DNA of 64,000 nucleotides from Betaproteobacteria bacterium (GTDB lineage: Bacteria; Pseudomonadota; Gammaproteobacteria; Burkholderiales; Rhodocyclaceae), in contig JADJBM010000030.1 of the NCBI GenBank assembly GCA_016703785.1, positions 310,001-374,000 on the forward strand. Direction: 5' to 3'. Made by a program: the position numbers and the translations under genes. Below the pieces are notes generated by a model. The model was not told the origin of the DNA. It saw only the letters and a program-made list of their open reading frames with translations, and did not search any database. Below, one piece after another: positions 33,706 through 42,580 of this stretch. Every line of letters starts with the position of its first letter. Within the stretch, counting starts at the first letter, position 1.

Positions 33706-33771
33706 GATGTGCTCCAGACGAAAACGCCAAGGCGCCGGCAGCACCGGTCGCCTTGGCGGTGTGGAGGAAAA

Positions 33772-35619
33772 CTACAGCCCCAGTCGCTTGGTCGTGTCCT
33801 TGGTCGGCACGCCATCCGCCGTCCAGCCGCGCGCCTTGTAGTACTCCGGCAGCATTTTGTCGATGCCGGAGACAAGGCCCTTGGCCGGACCGGATTTGGC
33901 CGCTTCGGTTTTCAGGCGCTTGGGCAGGTCGTCGTCCTTGGCCGTCAGGCCTGCGGCAAGGTTGTACTGGCGTTCCATGTTCCAGATGCGTTCGCCCACC
34001 TCGGCCAGCCGCTCCAGCGACCAGCCGCCCTCGCAAGCGGCGTCCAGCTGCGGGGCAAGGTCGCCCAGCGTCCACGCGAAGGTGGTGAAGATGCAGGTGC
34101 CGGAGGAATCGAAGGCCGCCGTCGCATCCTGGAAGGCCTTGACCAGGTCGGGCTTGCCTTCGGTGGCCAACGGATCGGTCTTCACCGGGATGCCGAACAC
34201 CTCCGAGGCCACGGTGTAGCTGCGCAAGTGGCAGGCGCCACGATTGGAAGTGGCATAGGTGAGGCCCATGCCCTGAATGCCGCGCGGGTCGTAGGCGGGG
34301 AACTCCTGGCCCTTGACCGACATGGACAGCTCTGGGTGGCCATACTTCTTGGTCAGCCGCGCCGAGCCGAGGGCCAACTCCTTGCCGAAACCGCGCCCTT
34401 CAGCCGTCATATGCGCCATCTCGAGCAGCGCCTGGGCAGAACCGAAGGGCGACTCGATACCGATCTGTTCCTTTTTCAGCACACCCATCTGGTAGAGCTC
34501 CATCACCGCACTGACGGTGGCGCCGAAAGTGATCGGGTCCATGCCATCTTCGTTGCAGATCATGTTGGCCACCGTCAAGGCATCGAGGTCGTCCACGCCA
34601 TTGGCGGCGCCGAGAGACCATGCATTCTCGTACTCGAGGCCGCCGGTGGCGCCCCAGTATTTCGGGCTGTTCACCACGCTCCAGTGGTTCTTGTCCACCT
34701 GCGAGACGCGCCCGCAGGCGATGGTGCAGCCGAAGCAGGCGGAGTTGGTGATCAGATTGGCCTTGCCGTCGGAGGGTCTCTTCTCGTGCATGGCCTCGGC
34801 AGAGATATTGCGCGCACCCTCGAACTGGACGTCATTGGCATTGCGCGTGGGCAGCGCACCAATTTCGTTGATGACGTTCATCAAAACCTGGGTGCCAAAC
34901 TTGGGCAAGCCCTGACCGGTGACGGCATTGTCGGCCAGCACTTTCTTGGCCGCCGTGGTTGCCTTGAGAAAAGCCTTGAAGTCGCGAACGCCGGAGACGC
35001 CGACGGTACCGCGCAAGGCGACCGCCTTGAGGTTCTTAGAACCCATCACGGCACCGACGCCGGAGCGTCCGGCCGCACGGTGAAGATCGTTCACCACGCA
35101 GGCATAGAGCACGCCGTTCTCGCCGGCGCGACCGATCGAGGCAACGCGGATTTGCGGATCCTGGTGTGCTGCCTTGATCGCCTCCTCGGTGTGCCAAGTG
35201 GTGGTTCCCCACAGGTGTGCGGCATCGCGCAACTCGGCCTTGTCGTTTTCAATCCAGAGATAGACAGGCTTGGGCGACTTGCCCTCGAAGATGATCATGT
35301 CCCAGCCCGCCATCTTCAGCTCGGCGCCGAAGTAGCCGCCCGAATTGGAGCAGGCGATGGCGCCGGTGAGCGGCCCCTTGGTAACGACGGAATAGCGCCC
35401 GCCGGTGGAAGCCATGGTGCCCGTGAGCGGGCCGGTGGTCATGATCAGCTTGTTCTCGGGCGAGAGCGGATCGACCTTGGGGTCTGTCTCCGCCACCAGG
35501 TACTTCGTCGCCAGCCCGCGCTGGCCCAGATACTGTTGTGCCCACTCCATGTTGAGCGGTTCGGATGCGCAGGTGCCCTTGGTCAGGTTAACGCGCAGTA
35601 TTTTCTTTGCCCATGCCAT
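33772..35619 (-). CDS. aorB: Aldehyde:ferredoxin oxidoreductase, tungstopterin subunit
   Basis: 615 residues, the full AOR length. Cluster ligands are C295, C298 and C302 (ACFGCTIACG) and C509 (DSSGTC), matching the Pyrococcus AOR pattern C-x2-C-x3-C plus a distant cysteine. The pterin-binding DxxGxD/C motifs are present (NEDGMDP and DSSGTC). It oxidises aldehydes to acids, e.g. from amino-acid or aromatic breakdown. ATG 35619 (MAWAKKILRVNL) is family-typical. It lies 24 bases after aorA. Confidence 0.93.
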   Translation of the reverse strand: MAWAKKILRVNLTKGTCASEPLNMEWAQQYLGQRGLATKYLVAETDPKVDPLSPENKLIMTTGPLTGTMASTGGRYSVVTKGPLTGAIACSNSGGYFGAELKMAGWDMIIFEGKSPKPVYLWIENDKAELRDAAHLWGTTTWHTEEAIKAAHQDPQIRVASIGRAGENGVLYACVVNDLHRAAGRSGVGAVMGSKNLKAVALRGTVGVSGVRDFKAFLKATTAAKKVLADNAVTGQGLPKFGTQVLMNVINEIGALPTRNANDVQFEGARNISAEAMHEKRPSDGKANLITNSACFGCTIACGRVSQVDKNHWSVVNSPKYWGATGGLEYENAWSLGAANGVDDLDALTVANMICNEDGMDPITFGATVSAVMELYQMGVLKKEQIGIESPFGSAQALLEMAHMTAEGRGFGKELALGSARLTKKYGHPELSMSVKGQEFPAYDPRGIQGMGLTYATSNRGACHLRSYTVASEVFGIPVKTDPLATEGKPDLVKAFQDATAAFDSSGTCIFTTFAWTLGDLAPQLDAACEGGWSLERLAEVGERIWNMERQYNLAAGLTAKDDDLPKRLKTEAAKSGPAKGLVSGIDKMLPEYYKARGWTADGVPTKDTTKRLGL

Positions 35620-35643
35620 GTCGGGGGTTCATAATCTCTCCTC

Positions 35644-36117
35644 TCAAGCGCGCGGTTGGGTATCGGTCTTCTCGGCCCACTGGCGCATCTTGCCCAGGCC
35701 GGTCCAGTCGGACTCGACGAAGGTGATGGCGCCGGTCGGGCAGGCCTCGGCGCAGGCCGGCTGGCCGCCGCACAAATCGCACTTCTGCACCTTGCCGGTA
35801 TCGGCCACGTAGTTCACCGTGCCGAAGGGGCAGGCGATGGTGCACACCTTGCAACCGACGCAGACGCTCTCATGCACCACCTTGGCGCCGGTGGCGGCAT
35901 CGATACGGATCGCGTCTACCGGGCAGGCATGCAGGCACCACGCTTCGGCGCACTGAGTGCAGGTGTAGGGCACCTTGCGCCCGGCGGACTCGAAGTTGAA
36001 GACTTTGATGCGTGACTTCGCGATGTTGAAAGAACCGTAGTTCTCATAGGAACAGGCCATCTCGCACTGGAGACAGCCGGTACATTTATTGGGATCGATG
36101 TGCAACGATTTCTGCAT
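35644..36117 (-). CDS. aorA: Four-cluster ferredoxin subunit of AOR
   Basis: 157 residues with four groups of cysteines in HycB/ferredoxin spacing: CTGCLQCEMACS, CTQCAEAWCLHACP, CVGCKVCTIACP and CDLCGGQPACAEACP. This is the electron-transfer subunit that links AorB to AorC. ATG 36117 has GGAGGAGG just upstream. It is the first gene of the operon. Confidence 0.9.
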   Translation of the reverse strand: MQKSLHIDPNKCTGCLQCEMACSYENYGSFNIAKSRIKVFNFESAGRKVPYTCTQCAEAWCLHACPVDAIRIDAATGAKVVHESVCVGCKVCTIACPFGTVNYVADTGKVQKCDLCGGQPACAEACPTGAITFVESDWTGLGKMRQWAEKTDTQPRA

Positions 36118-36353
36118 GACGCCTCCTCCTTTGAGTTTTTGGCTTGACGCTGCGTCCGGCCGACAGACTCCGTGCCAGAAGCGCACACGCACATAGTCAC
36201 ATTGTGTTGTTCAATGCATATATGCGCTTGATGGAACTATAGGCCAATTCAAAAGGCGAGTGAAGCATTCCTTGAACCGGAGGCCAACCTGGCCACCCAG
36301 GCATCAATGCTGCATCGCACCACCATGCCCTTTCTGCTAAAATTCGCCCTTCC
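36118..36353. promoter_or_regulatory. Intergenic region upstream of the AOR operon
   Basis: 236 bases without a gene, between the divergent aorA and tRNA-Ser. It includes the palindrome GCATATATGC and the related CACATAGTCACATTGTG stretch near 36185-36220, either of which could be a regulator site. No clear -35/-10 pair was assigned. Confidence 0.35.
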
Positions 36354-36443
36354 GGAGAGATGGCCGAGTGGTCGAAGGCGCACGCCTGGAAAGTGTGTAT
36401 ACGGTAAAACGTATCGAGGGTTCGAATCCCTCTCTCTCCGCCA
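36354..36443 (+). tRNA. tRNA-Ser (GGA anticodon)
   Basis: A 90-base cloverleaf including encoded CCA. The acceptor GGAGAGA pairs with TCTCTCC; the anticodon loop CTGGAAA gives GGA. A long variable arm (about 14 bases, GTGTATACGGTAAAACGTAT) marks a class II tRNA, and the T arm has GGTTCGAATCC. Confidence 0.97.
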
Positions 36444-36471
36444 GGTTTCCCGGGTTTGCGAAAGTCAACGA

Positions 36472-36499
36472 AAAAGGGCCGCTGAAAAGCGGCCCTTTT
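36472..36499. terminator. Bidirectional terminator between tRNA-Ser and rplI
   Basis: AAAAGGGCCGCT-GAAA-AGCGGCCCTTTT forms a perfect stem with A and T flanks on both sides. It can end the tRNA-Ser transcript and the rpsF-rplI operon. Confidence 0.85.
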
Positions 36500-36516
36500 G
36501 CATGACAGGCGAAGAC

Positions 36517-36966
36517 TTAGTGTTCGCCCAGCACCGACACGGTAATGCCGGCCACCACGTCGCTGTGCAGGACAATCTGCACTTGGGCGTCGCCAATCAA
36601 CTTGAGCGGACCCTCAGGCATGCGGATGTCAGCCCGCTCCACCTCGATGCCCTGCTCCTTCAGCGCCTCAGCGATATCGAAGTTGGTGACGGAGCCAAAC
36701 AGACGGCCGTCGACGCCCGCCTTGCGGGTGATCTGCACCATCATTCCTTCCAGCTTGGCAGCCTTCTCCTGAGCGGCAGACAGCTTCTCGACCTGCTGGT
36801 GTTCAAGCTCGGCACGACGCTTTTCGAACTCCGCCAGATTTCCCGGAGTGACCCGCTTGGCCTTGCCTTGGGGAATGAGGAAGTTGCGCGCATAACCGTC
36901 GCGCACCTTGACGACATCGCCCAGGCTGCCGAGATTGACCACCTTTTCCATCAAAATCACTTGCAT
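36517..36966 (-). CDS. rplI: 50S ribosomal protein bL9
   Basis: 149 residues, starting MQVILMEKVVNLGSLGDVVKVRDGYARN. The family-typical KVVNLGS-GD and GYARNFL-P-GKA motifs are present. It is the last gene of rpsF-priB-rpsR-rplI. Confidence 0.97.
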   Translation of the reverse strand: MQVILMEKVVNLGSLGDVVKVRDGYARNFLIPQGKAKRVTPGNLAEFEKRRAELEHQQVEKLSAAQEKAAKLEGMMVQITRKAGVDGRLFGSVTNFDIAEALKEQGIEVERADIRMPEGPLKLIGDAQVQIVLHSDVVAGITVSVLGEH

Positions 36967-36980
36967 GGTCGTTCCCTCTC

Positions 36981-37262
36981 TCAGTGCAGGTCAGTGTAGG
37001 GCATCAGCGCCAGATAGCGTGCGCGCTTGATGGCGGTGGACAACTGGCGCTGGTAGCCGGTCTTGGTCCCGGTGATGCGCGCAGGCATGATTTTGCCGTT
37101 CTCGGTGATGAAATCCTTCAGGATCTCGACATCCTTGTAGTCGATTTCCTCGATCTTTTCTGCGGTAAAGCGGCAGAACTTGCGCCGCTTGAACATGCCG
37201 CGCGATCCCTTGTCGTCCTTGCGCTTCTTCGCGTCCTTCGCATTTCTCGGTTTAAACGCCAT
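36981..37262 (-). CDS. rpsR: 30S ribosomal protein bS18
   Basis: 93 residues with the FKRRKFCRFT and DYKDVEILKDFITENGKI motifs. The basic N-terminal extension (KPRNAKDAKKRKDDKGS) is longer than in E. coli. Its start overlaps the priB stop. Confidence 0.97.
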   Translation of the reverse strand: MAFKPRNAKDAKKRKDDKGSRGMFKRRKFCRFTAEKIEEIDYKDVEILKDFITENGKIMPARITGTKTGYQRQLSTAIKRARYLALMPYTDLH

Positions 37263-37575
37263 GATTCATTCCTTCCAAAAAATCGATTTGTTCCACATGC
37301 AGCACCGGCTGCTTAGACTGGGCGCTTTTTGCGGCGAGGAATCCGGTCAGCCTGACGCCGTCACCCGGCTTGGCTCCCCTCAGCAAAATAGCCGCCTGTC
37401 CCAGCGACACAGCCTGCAGTTCACATTCAACCTTGCGCGGCAGTCCGGCTTCAATCTGTTCTGAGGCGTGGGCGATTCTGAAGTTCAGAACCGGCACGCC
37501 TGCCGGGGTATGGCGCAGTTGCGCCAGTTCGATGATGCACCCGGAGATCGTCAGCTCATTCTGCGGCGCTGCCAC
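37252..37575 (-). CDS. priB: Primosomal replication protein PriB
   Basis: 107 residues, an OB-fold protein (NELTISGCIIELAQLRHTPAGVPVLNF). GTG 37575 is chosen as the start: it sits immediately after the rpsF stop (TGA-G-GTG) and gives the family length; no in-frame ATG lies nearer. It helps restart stalled replication forks. Confidence 0.9.
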   Translation of the reverse strand: MAAPQNELTISGCIIELAQLRHTPAGVPVLNFRIAHASEQIEAGLPRKVECELQAVSLGQAAILLRGAKPGDGVRLTGFLAAKSAQSKQPVLHVEQIDFLEGMNHGV

Positions 37576-37576
37576 C

Positions 37577-38005
37577 TCAAGCCGCGGGTTGCTCGGCGGG
37601 CTTCGCTTCTTCTGCCTTGGCCCCCTCGGCGGCATGCGTCACTTCTGCCTTGGTACCCTCGGTGGCATGCGTCAGCGACTTGGCCTTCTCATCCTTCATC
37701 ATCGGGGAGGGCGTCGTTACGGCCTGGCGCATCTTGACGGTGAGGTGGCGCAGCACGGCATCGTTGAACTTGAATGCGTGCTCCAGTTCGGTGAGCGTCT
37801 CGGCATCGCACTCGATGTTCATGAGCACGTAATGCGCCTTGTGTATTTTCTGGATCGGATAAGCCAACTGACGGCGGCCCCAGTCTTCGAGGCGATGGAT
37901 CTGGCCGGCGCGGCCGGTGACGAGCACTTTGTAACGGTCGATCATAGCGGGCACCTGCTCGCTTTGATCCGGGTGGACGATGAAAACGATTTCGTAATGT
38001 CGCAT
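37577..38005 (-). CDS. rpsF: 30S ribosomal protein bS6
   Basis: 142 residues. The core MRHYEIVFIVHPDQSEQVPAM and DWGRRQLAYPIQK are family-typical. A long charged tail follows, with a degenerate repeat (LTHATEGTKAEVTHAAEGAKAE) ending in EEAKPAEQPAA; bS6 tails are often extended or glutamylated. First gene of the operon, with AAGGAGAT before ATG 38005. Confidence 0.96.
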   Translation of the reverse strand: MRHYEIVFIVHPDQSEQVPAMIDRYKVLVTGRAGQIHRLEDWGRRQLAYPIQKIHKAHYVLMNIECDAETLTELEHAFKFNDAVLRHLTVKMRQAVTTPSPMMKDEKAKSLTHATEGTKAEVTHAAEGAKAEEAKPAEQPAA

Positions 38006-38138
38006 GCAATCTCCTTTTGGGTTATACCCCCCGCCATGCGTTGCGGTGGGGCAAGGTTTGTGAAGCCGATGATTGTAGCTAAACAGGCACGGAAAATCAA
38101 GTGCTTGTAGCGACTCAGCCCGCTCGATACGCATGGCC

Positions 38139-38891
38139 CTAGGCCAGACTTCGTTGGCGCCTTGCTTCGAACAGGCAGATGCCGCTTGCAACGGAGACGT
38201 TCAGGCTTTCCACGCTGCCAAGCATGGGTATCCTGACCAAGGCGTCGCAAGTTTCTTTCGTCAGGCGACGCAAACCGTCGCCTTCGGCGCCCAGCACCAA
38301 CGCCAGGGGCTCCTTGAGATCGACGCCGTAGATATCCTTCTCCGCCTCGGCATCGGCACCGACCGTCGAGATGCCGCGCTCCTGCATCTCCCGCAGCGAG
38401 CGCGCCAGATTGGTGACCGTCACGTATGGCACGCTGTCGGCGGCACCGCAGGCCACCTTGATGGCGGTAGCATTGAGCCCCACCGCCCTGTCCTTCGGCG
38501 CGATGACCGCATGCGCACCGGCCGCGTCGGCCACGCGCAGACAGGCGCCGAGATTATGCGGGTCCTTCACCCCGTCCAGCACCAGCAGCAATGCCGGTTC
38601 GGCAAGGGTGTCCAGCACATCATCCAGGGTGACGTGGCGTTGTCCGGTCGAGACACGCGCCACCACGCCCTGGTGGCGCGCCGCCTTGCCGTGGCCACCA
38701 GCCATGCCATCGAGACGCGAAGGGTCGGTGGCAATGACACGCACGCTCTGAGCTTCAGCCAACTTGACGAGATCGCGCGATCTGCCGTCCTGCCGTCCTG
38801 CAGCGAGGTAGATTTCCTGCACGCTGCCGGCGCTTTGCCGTAGCCGGGCATTGATAGCGTGAAAGCCATAGATAAAGTGAGCATCAGCCAC
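38139..38891 (-). CDS. rlmB: 23S rRNA (guanosine-2'-O-) methyltransferase RlmB
   Basis: 250 residues, SpoU/TrmH family. It has an N-terminal substrate-binding domain (HFIYGFHAINARLR). The knot region follows, with LVLDGVKDPHNLGACLRVADA, LVLGAEGDGLRRL and IPMLGSVESLNVSVASGI. It methylates G2251 of 23S rRNA. GTG 38891 is taken as the start because it overlaps the rnr stop by 8 bases. Confidence 0.93.
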   Translation of the reverse strand: MADAHFIYGFHAINARLRQSAGSVQEIYLAAGRQDGRSRDLVKLAEAQSVRVIATDPSRLDGMAGGHGKAARHQGVVARVSTGQRHVTLDDVLDTLAEPALLLVLDGVKDPHNLGACLRVADAAGAHAVIAPKDRAVGLNATAIKVACGAADSVPYVTVTNLARSLREMQERGISTVGADAEAEKDIYGVDLKEPLALVLGAEGDGLRRLTKETCDALVRIPMLGSVESLNVSVASGICLFEARRQRSLA

Positions 38892-41100
38892 GCCGCCCGC
38901 CCTTTCCACCCGCCTCCTCGGCCAGACGGAAATCGATCTTGCTGCTCTCCATATCCACTCGCACCAGTTGCACGCGCACACGGTCGGCCAGGCGGAAACG
39001 ATTCCCGCTGCGCTCGCCGACCAGCTGGTGCTTGGCGTCGTCGTAATGGAAGTAATCGCTGCCTAGGTCCGAGATATGCACCAAACCCTCTACAAAAACA
39101 TCGTCCAAAGCCACGAAAATACCGAAGGACTTGACGGCGGAAACACTACCGGCGAATTCCTCTCCGATGCGATCGCGCATGTAGTAGCACTTCAGCCAGG
39201 ACTCGACATCGCGCGTCGCCTCGTCGGCGCGCCGTTCGGTTTGCGAGCAGTGGATGCCGATGTCTTCCCATTTGCCCGGCCTGTATTTTCCGCCTTGCAG
39301 CACAGCCTTGATGGCCCGGTGGATGACGAGATCGGGATAGCGCCTGATGGGCGAGGTGAAATGGGTGTATGACTCGTAGGCCAAACCGAAATGACCGACA
39401 TTCTCCGGGCTATAGACCGCCTGCTGCAGGGAACGCAGCATCACTGTCTGCAGGAGCTGCATGTCCGGCCGGCCCTTGATTGTATCCAGCAGGCGGGCGT
39501 AGTCCTTGGCGTGCGGTTCATCGCCACCGCTCAGGCTGAGGCCGAATTCCTTGAGGAACTCACGCAGCTTCTCCAGTTTCTCGGGCGTCGGCCCCTCGTG
39601 GATTCGGTAGAGCGCAGCATGCTCGTTTTCGTGCAGGAAGTCGGAGGCGCAGACATTGGCCGCAAGCATGCATTCCTCGATGATGCGGTGAGCATCGTTG
39701 CGGCTTACCGGAATGATGCGTGAGATCTTTCCCTGTTCGTCGAAGATCATCTGCGTCTCGACCGTTTCGAAGTCGATTGCGCCACGCGCCGCGCGCGCCT
39801 TCACCAGCACACGATAGAGGGCATCGAGGTGGCGCAACTGGGGTAGCAGGCCCTTGAGCTTTTTCGTCGCCGCAGCGTCATCCTCGTAGAGGGCGGCCGC
39901 CACTTCGTTGTAGGTGAGCCGGGCGTGAGAGAACATCACCGCAGGGTAGAAGCGATAACGCTTGACGACGCCGTTGGCGGCGATAGCCATGTCACACACC
40001 ATGCACAAGCGCTCGACCTGTGGGTTGAGCGAACAGAGCCCGTTGGATATCTTCTCCGGCAACATCGGAATCACGCGGCGCGGGAAATACACCGAGTTGC
40101 CGCGTTCCAGCGCGTCGCGGTCAAGTGACCGTTCCGCCTGTACGTAGTGGCTGACGTCGGCAATGGCGACGACCAGGCGAAAACCGCCCTTGCCATCCTT
40201 GCCCTGGCGCTCGCAAAATACGGCGTCGTCGAAATCCTTGGCTGTCTCGCCGTCGATGGTCACCAGCGGAAGGCTGCGGAGGTCTTCACGCACACCTCCT
40301 TCCCACTTCCAGTCACTCTTGCGCACCGCGTCCGGCAGCTTCTTCGCCTCGGCAAGACCATCCCGAGAAAACTCGAAGGGCAGTTCATGCTTCCTCAGCG
40401 CAATCTCGATTTCCATACCCGGATCGGCGTAGTTGCCGAGGATCTCGACCACCTTGCCGATCGGCTGAGCCTGCCTGGAAGGCTGCTCGATGATCTCGAC
40501 CACCACCACCTGCCCCGCCACGGCCTTGAGCTTGCCGCCGGGTGCAATCAGGATGTCCTGACTGATGCGACGGTTCTCGGCCACGACGAACAGTACACCG
40601 TGCTCGTTGTGAACACGACCCACGAGACGGTGGTTGGCACGCTCCAGCACCTCGACAATCTTGCCCTCGGGCCGGCCACGGCGGTCTGTGCCGACGATGC
40701 GCGCCATGACGCGATCACCGTGCAGGGCCTTGTCCATTTCCTTCGGACCGAGAAACAAGTCCGGACCTTCCTCGTCAGGCACCAGAAAACCGTATCCGTC
40801 CGGATGACCTTCGACGCGGCCGCGGATGAGGTCGGCCTTGTCCGGGATGAGGTAATCGCCGCGGCGGTTCTGCATGATCTGGCCTTCGCGCCCCATCGCG
40901 CCGAGGCGGCGCGAAAAGGCGTCGAACTCCTGCGCCTTGACGTCTAGCAGGTCGGCCAATTCGTCAAATGACAACGGCACGCCTCGCTCCGTCAATGTGA
41001 CAAGCACGAACTCCCTGCTCGGCAGGGGGTTTTCGTATTTCCCGGCCTCGCGCTCATAGTGGGGATCGCGCTTGCGTATCTTGCTGGGTTTGTTTGACAA
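38884..41100 (-). CDS. rnr: Ribonuclease R
   Basis: 738 residues: cold-shock domains (GYGFLVPDEEGPDLFLG), catalytic RNB domain with the aspartate cluster in TAKDFDDAVF and YFPRRVIPMLPEKISNG, and a C-terminal S1 domain (FGIFVALDDVFVEGLVHIS). It is a 3'-to-5' exoribonuclease that degrades structured RNA. It is coupled to rlmB. Confidence 0.96.
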   Translation of the reverse strand: MSNKPSKIRKRDPHYEREAGKYENPLPSREFVLVTLTERGVPLSFDELADLLDVKAQEFDAFSRRLGAMGREGQIMQNRRGDYLIPDKADLIRGRVEGHPDGYGFLVPDEEGPDLFLGPKEMDKALHGDRVMARIVGTDRRGRPEGKIVEVLERANHRLVGRVHNEHGVLFVVAENRRISQDILIAPGGKLKAVAGQVVVVEIIEQPSRQAQPIGKVVEILGNYADPGMEIEIALRKHELPFEFSRDGLAEAKKLPDAVRKSDWKWEGGVREDLRSLPLVTIDGETAKDFDDAVFCERQGKDGKGGFRLVVAIADVSHYVQAERSLDRDALERGNSVYFPRRVIPMLPEKISNGLCSLNPQVERLCMVCDMAIAANGVVKRYRFYPAVMFSHARLTYNEVAAALYEDDAAATKKLKGLLPQLRHLDALYRVLVKARAARGAIDFETVETQMIFDEQGKISRIIPVSRNDAHRIIEECMLAANVCASDFLHENEHAALYRIHEGPTPEKLEKLREFLKEFGLSLSGGDEPHAKDYARLLDTIKGRPDMQLLQTVMLRSLQQAVYSPENVGHFGLAYESYTHFTSPIRRYPDLVIHRAIKAVLQGGKYRPGKWEDIGIHCSQTERRADEATRDVESWLKCYYMRDRIGEEFAGSVSAVKSFGIFVALDDVFVEGLVHISDLGSDYFHYDDAKHQLVGERSGNRFRLADRVRVQLVRVDMESSKIDFRLAEEAGGKGGRRG

Positions 41101-41133
41101 AATCGATCTTTCCTTTAAAATTGCGCCCTCTTT

Positions 41134-41220
41134 GCCCAGATGGCGGAATTGGTAGACGCACTAGGTTCAGGTCCTAGCGGTGGCAACACTGTGGAGGTTC
41201 GAGTCCTCTTCTGGGCACCA
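41134..41220 (+). tRNA. tRNA-Leu (CAG anticodon)
   Basis: An 87-base class II tRNA including CCA. The acceptor GCCCAGA pairs with TCTGGGC. The anticodon stem CTAGG/CCTAG encloses TTCAGGT, so the anticodon is CAG. A long variable arm and GGTTCGAGTCC T arm are present. Confidence 0.97.
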
Positions 41221-41230
41221 GATGCAAAGG

Positions 41231-41260
41231 AAAAAAGCCGGTCATCGACCGGCTTTTTTT
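41231..41260. terminator. Bidirectional terminator between tRNA-Leu and purA
   Basis: AGCCGGTC-ATC-GACCGGCT with A-run on one side and T-run on the other. It closes the tRNA transcript and the long operon ending in purA. Confidence 0.9.
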
Positions 41261-41266
41261 CGTCCG

Positions 41267-42577
41267 TTACTTGAACGGATGCCGCAACACAATGGTCTCC
41301 TCGCGATCCGGGCCGGTCGAAATCATATCCACCGGCACACCGCAGAGCGCCTCCATCCTTTTCAGGTAAGCCTGCGCCGCCGTCGGCAGCGCCTCGAATC
41401 TCTTTACGCCAACGGTGCTCTCCTTCCACCCCGGCAGCGATTCATATACCGGCTCGCAACGCTCGAGATCGTCGGCGCCGACTGGCAGGATGTCGCTAAA
41501 GCGGCCGTCAATGCGATAGCCCGTGCATATTTTTATTTCCTCGATACCGTCGAGCACGTCGAGCTTGGTGACGCACAGTCCGGAAACGCCGTTGATCTGG
41601 ATCGAGCGCTTCAGTGCCGCCGCATCGAACCAGCCGCAACGTCGCGCGCGCCCCGTCGTGGCACCGAACTCATGGCCGCGGGTAGCCATGTGCTTTCCGA
41701 CAGGGTCGAGCTTGCCGACGGCATCGTAGAGTTCTGTCGGAAACGGGCCACCGCCGACGCGAGTAGTGTAAGCCTTGGTAATGCCCAGGACGTAGTGCAG
41801 CATGCCGGGACCGACGCCAGCACCGGCGGCTGCCGCACCGGCAATGCAATTCGAAGATGTCACATAGGGAAACGTACCATGATCGATATCGAGCAAGGTA
41901 CCCTGCGCACCCTCGAAAAGCAGGTTGGCGCCGTCATTGTGCGCGTCGTATAGCGCTCTCGGCACGTCGGCAATCATACGCGTCAAGCGCGGCGCAATGG
42001 TCATCGCGCCTTCCAGCACCTGCTGGAAATCAACAGTGTCAGCGCCTAAATAGTTCTTCAGGACAAAGTTATGGTAGTCGAGGATTTCCGCCAGTTTTTC
42101 GGCGAAGGGCTTCGGTCGCAGCAAGTCTTGCACACGCAGGCCGCGCCGCGCCACCTTGTCCTCGTAAGCCGGGCCGATGCCGCGTCCAGTGGTGCCGATC
42201 TTCTTGGCACCCTTGGCCGCCTCACGCGCAACATCGAGTGCCTGGTGGTAGGGCAGGATCAGCGGGCATGCCTCGGAGATCTTCAATCGCGATTCGGCGT
42301 CGACTCCCGCCACCTGAAGCTCATCCAGTTCATGCATCAAGGCATCCGGCGAGAGGACAACGCCGTTGCCGATATAACAGGTGACGCCCTCTCGCAGGAT
42401 GCCGGAAGGCACGAGATGCAGCACTGTTTTCTTGCCGCCGATGACCAGCGTATGGCCGGCATTATGCCCTCCCTGGAAGCGCACGACGCCCTGGGCGTGA
42501 TCGGTCAGCCAGTCGACTATCTTGCCTTTGCCCTCGTCACCCCATTGGGTGCCGATGACGACGACGTTCTTTGCCAT
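41267..42577 (-). CDS. purA: Adenylosuccinate synthetase
   Basis: 436 residues with the P-loop/IMP loop GTQWGDEGKGKIVDWLTD, the GHNAGHTL motif and the switch GTTGRGIGPAYEDK. It converts IMP and aspartate to adenylosuccinate with GTP. Last gene of the long minus-strand run; hisZ-purA spacing is 3 bases. Confidence 0.97.
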   Translation of the reverse strand: MAKNVVVIGTQWGDEGKGKIVDWLTDHAQGVVRFQGGHNAGHTLVIGGKKTVLHLVPSGILREGVTCYIGNGVVLSPDALMHELDELQVAGVDAESRLKISEACPLILPYHQALDVAREAAKGAKKIGTTGRGIGPAYEDKVARRGLRVQDLLRPKPFAEKLAEILDYHNFVLKNYLGADTVDFQQVLEGAMTIAPRLTRMIADVPRALYDAHNDGANLLFEGAQGTLLDIDHGTFPYVTSSNCIAGAAAAGAGVGPGMLHYVLGITKAYTTRVGGGPFPTELYDAVGKLDPVGKHMATRGHEFGATTGRARRCGWFDAAALKRSIQINGVSGLCVTKLDVLDGIEEIKICTGYRIDGRFSDILPVGADDLERCEPVYESLPGWKESTVGVKRFEALPTAAQAYLKRMEALCGVPVDMISTGPDREETIVLRHPFK

Positions 42578-42580
42578 TTT

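Noticed and set aside
33085..35634. Very long open frame (849 codons) on the plus strand over aorB/aorC
   Set aside because: It is antisense to two clearly recognised genes and has low-complexity composition caused by GC-rich codon bias.
36180..36230. FNR-type site upstream of the AOR operon
   Set aside because: TTGAT half-site is present but the matching ATCAA half is not at the right spacing.
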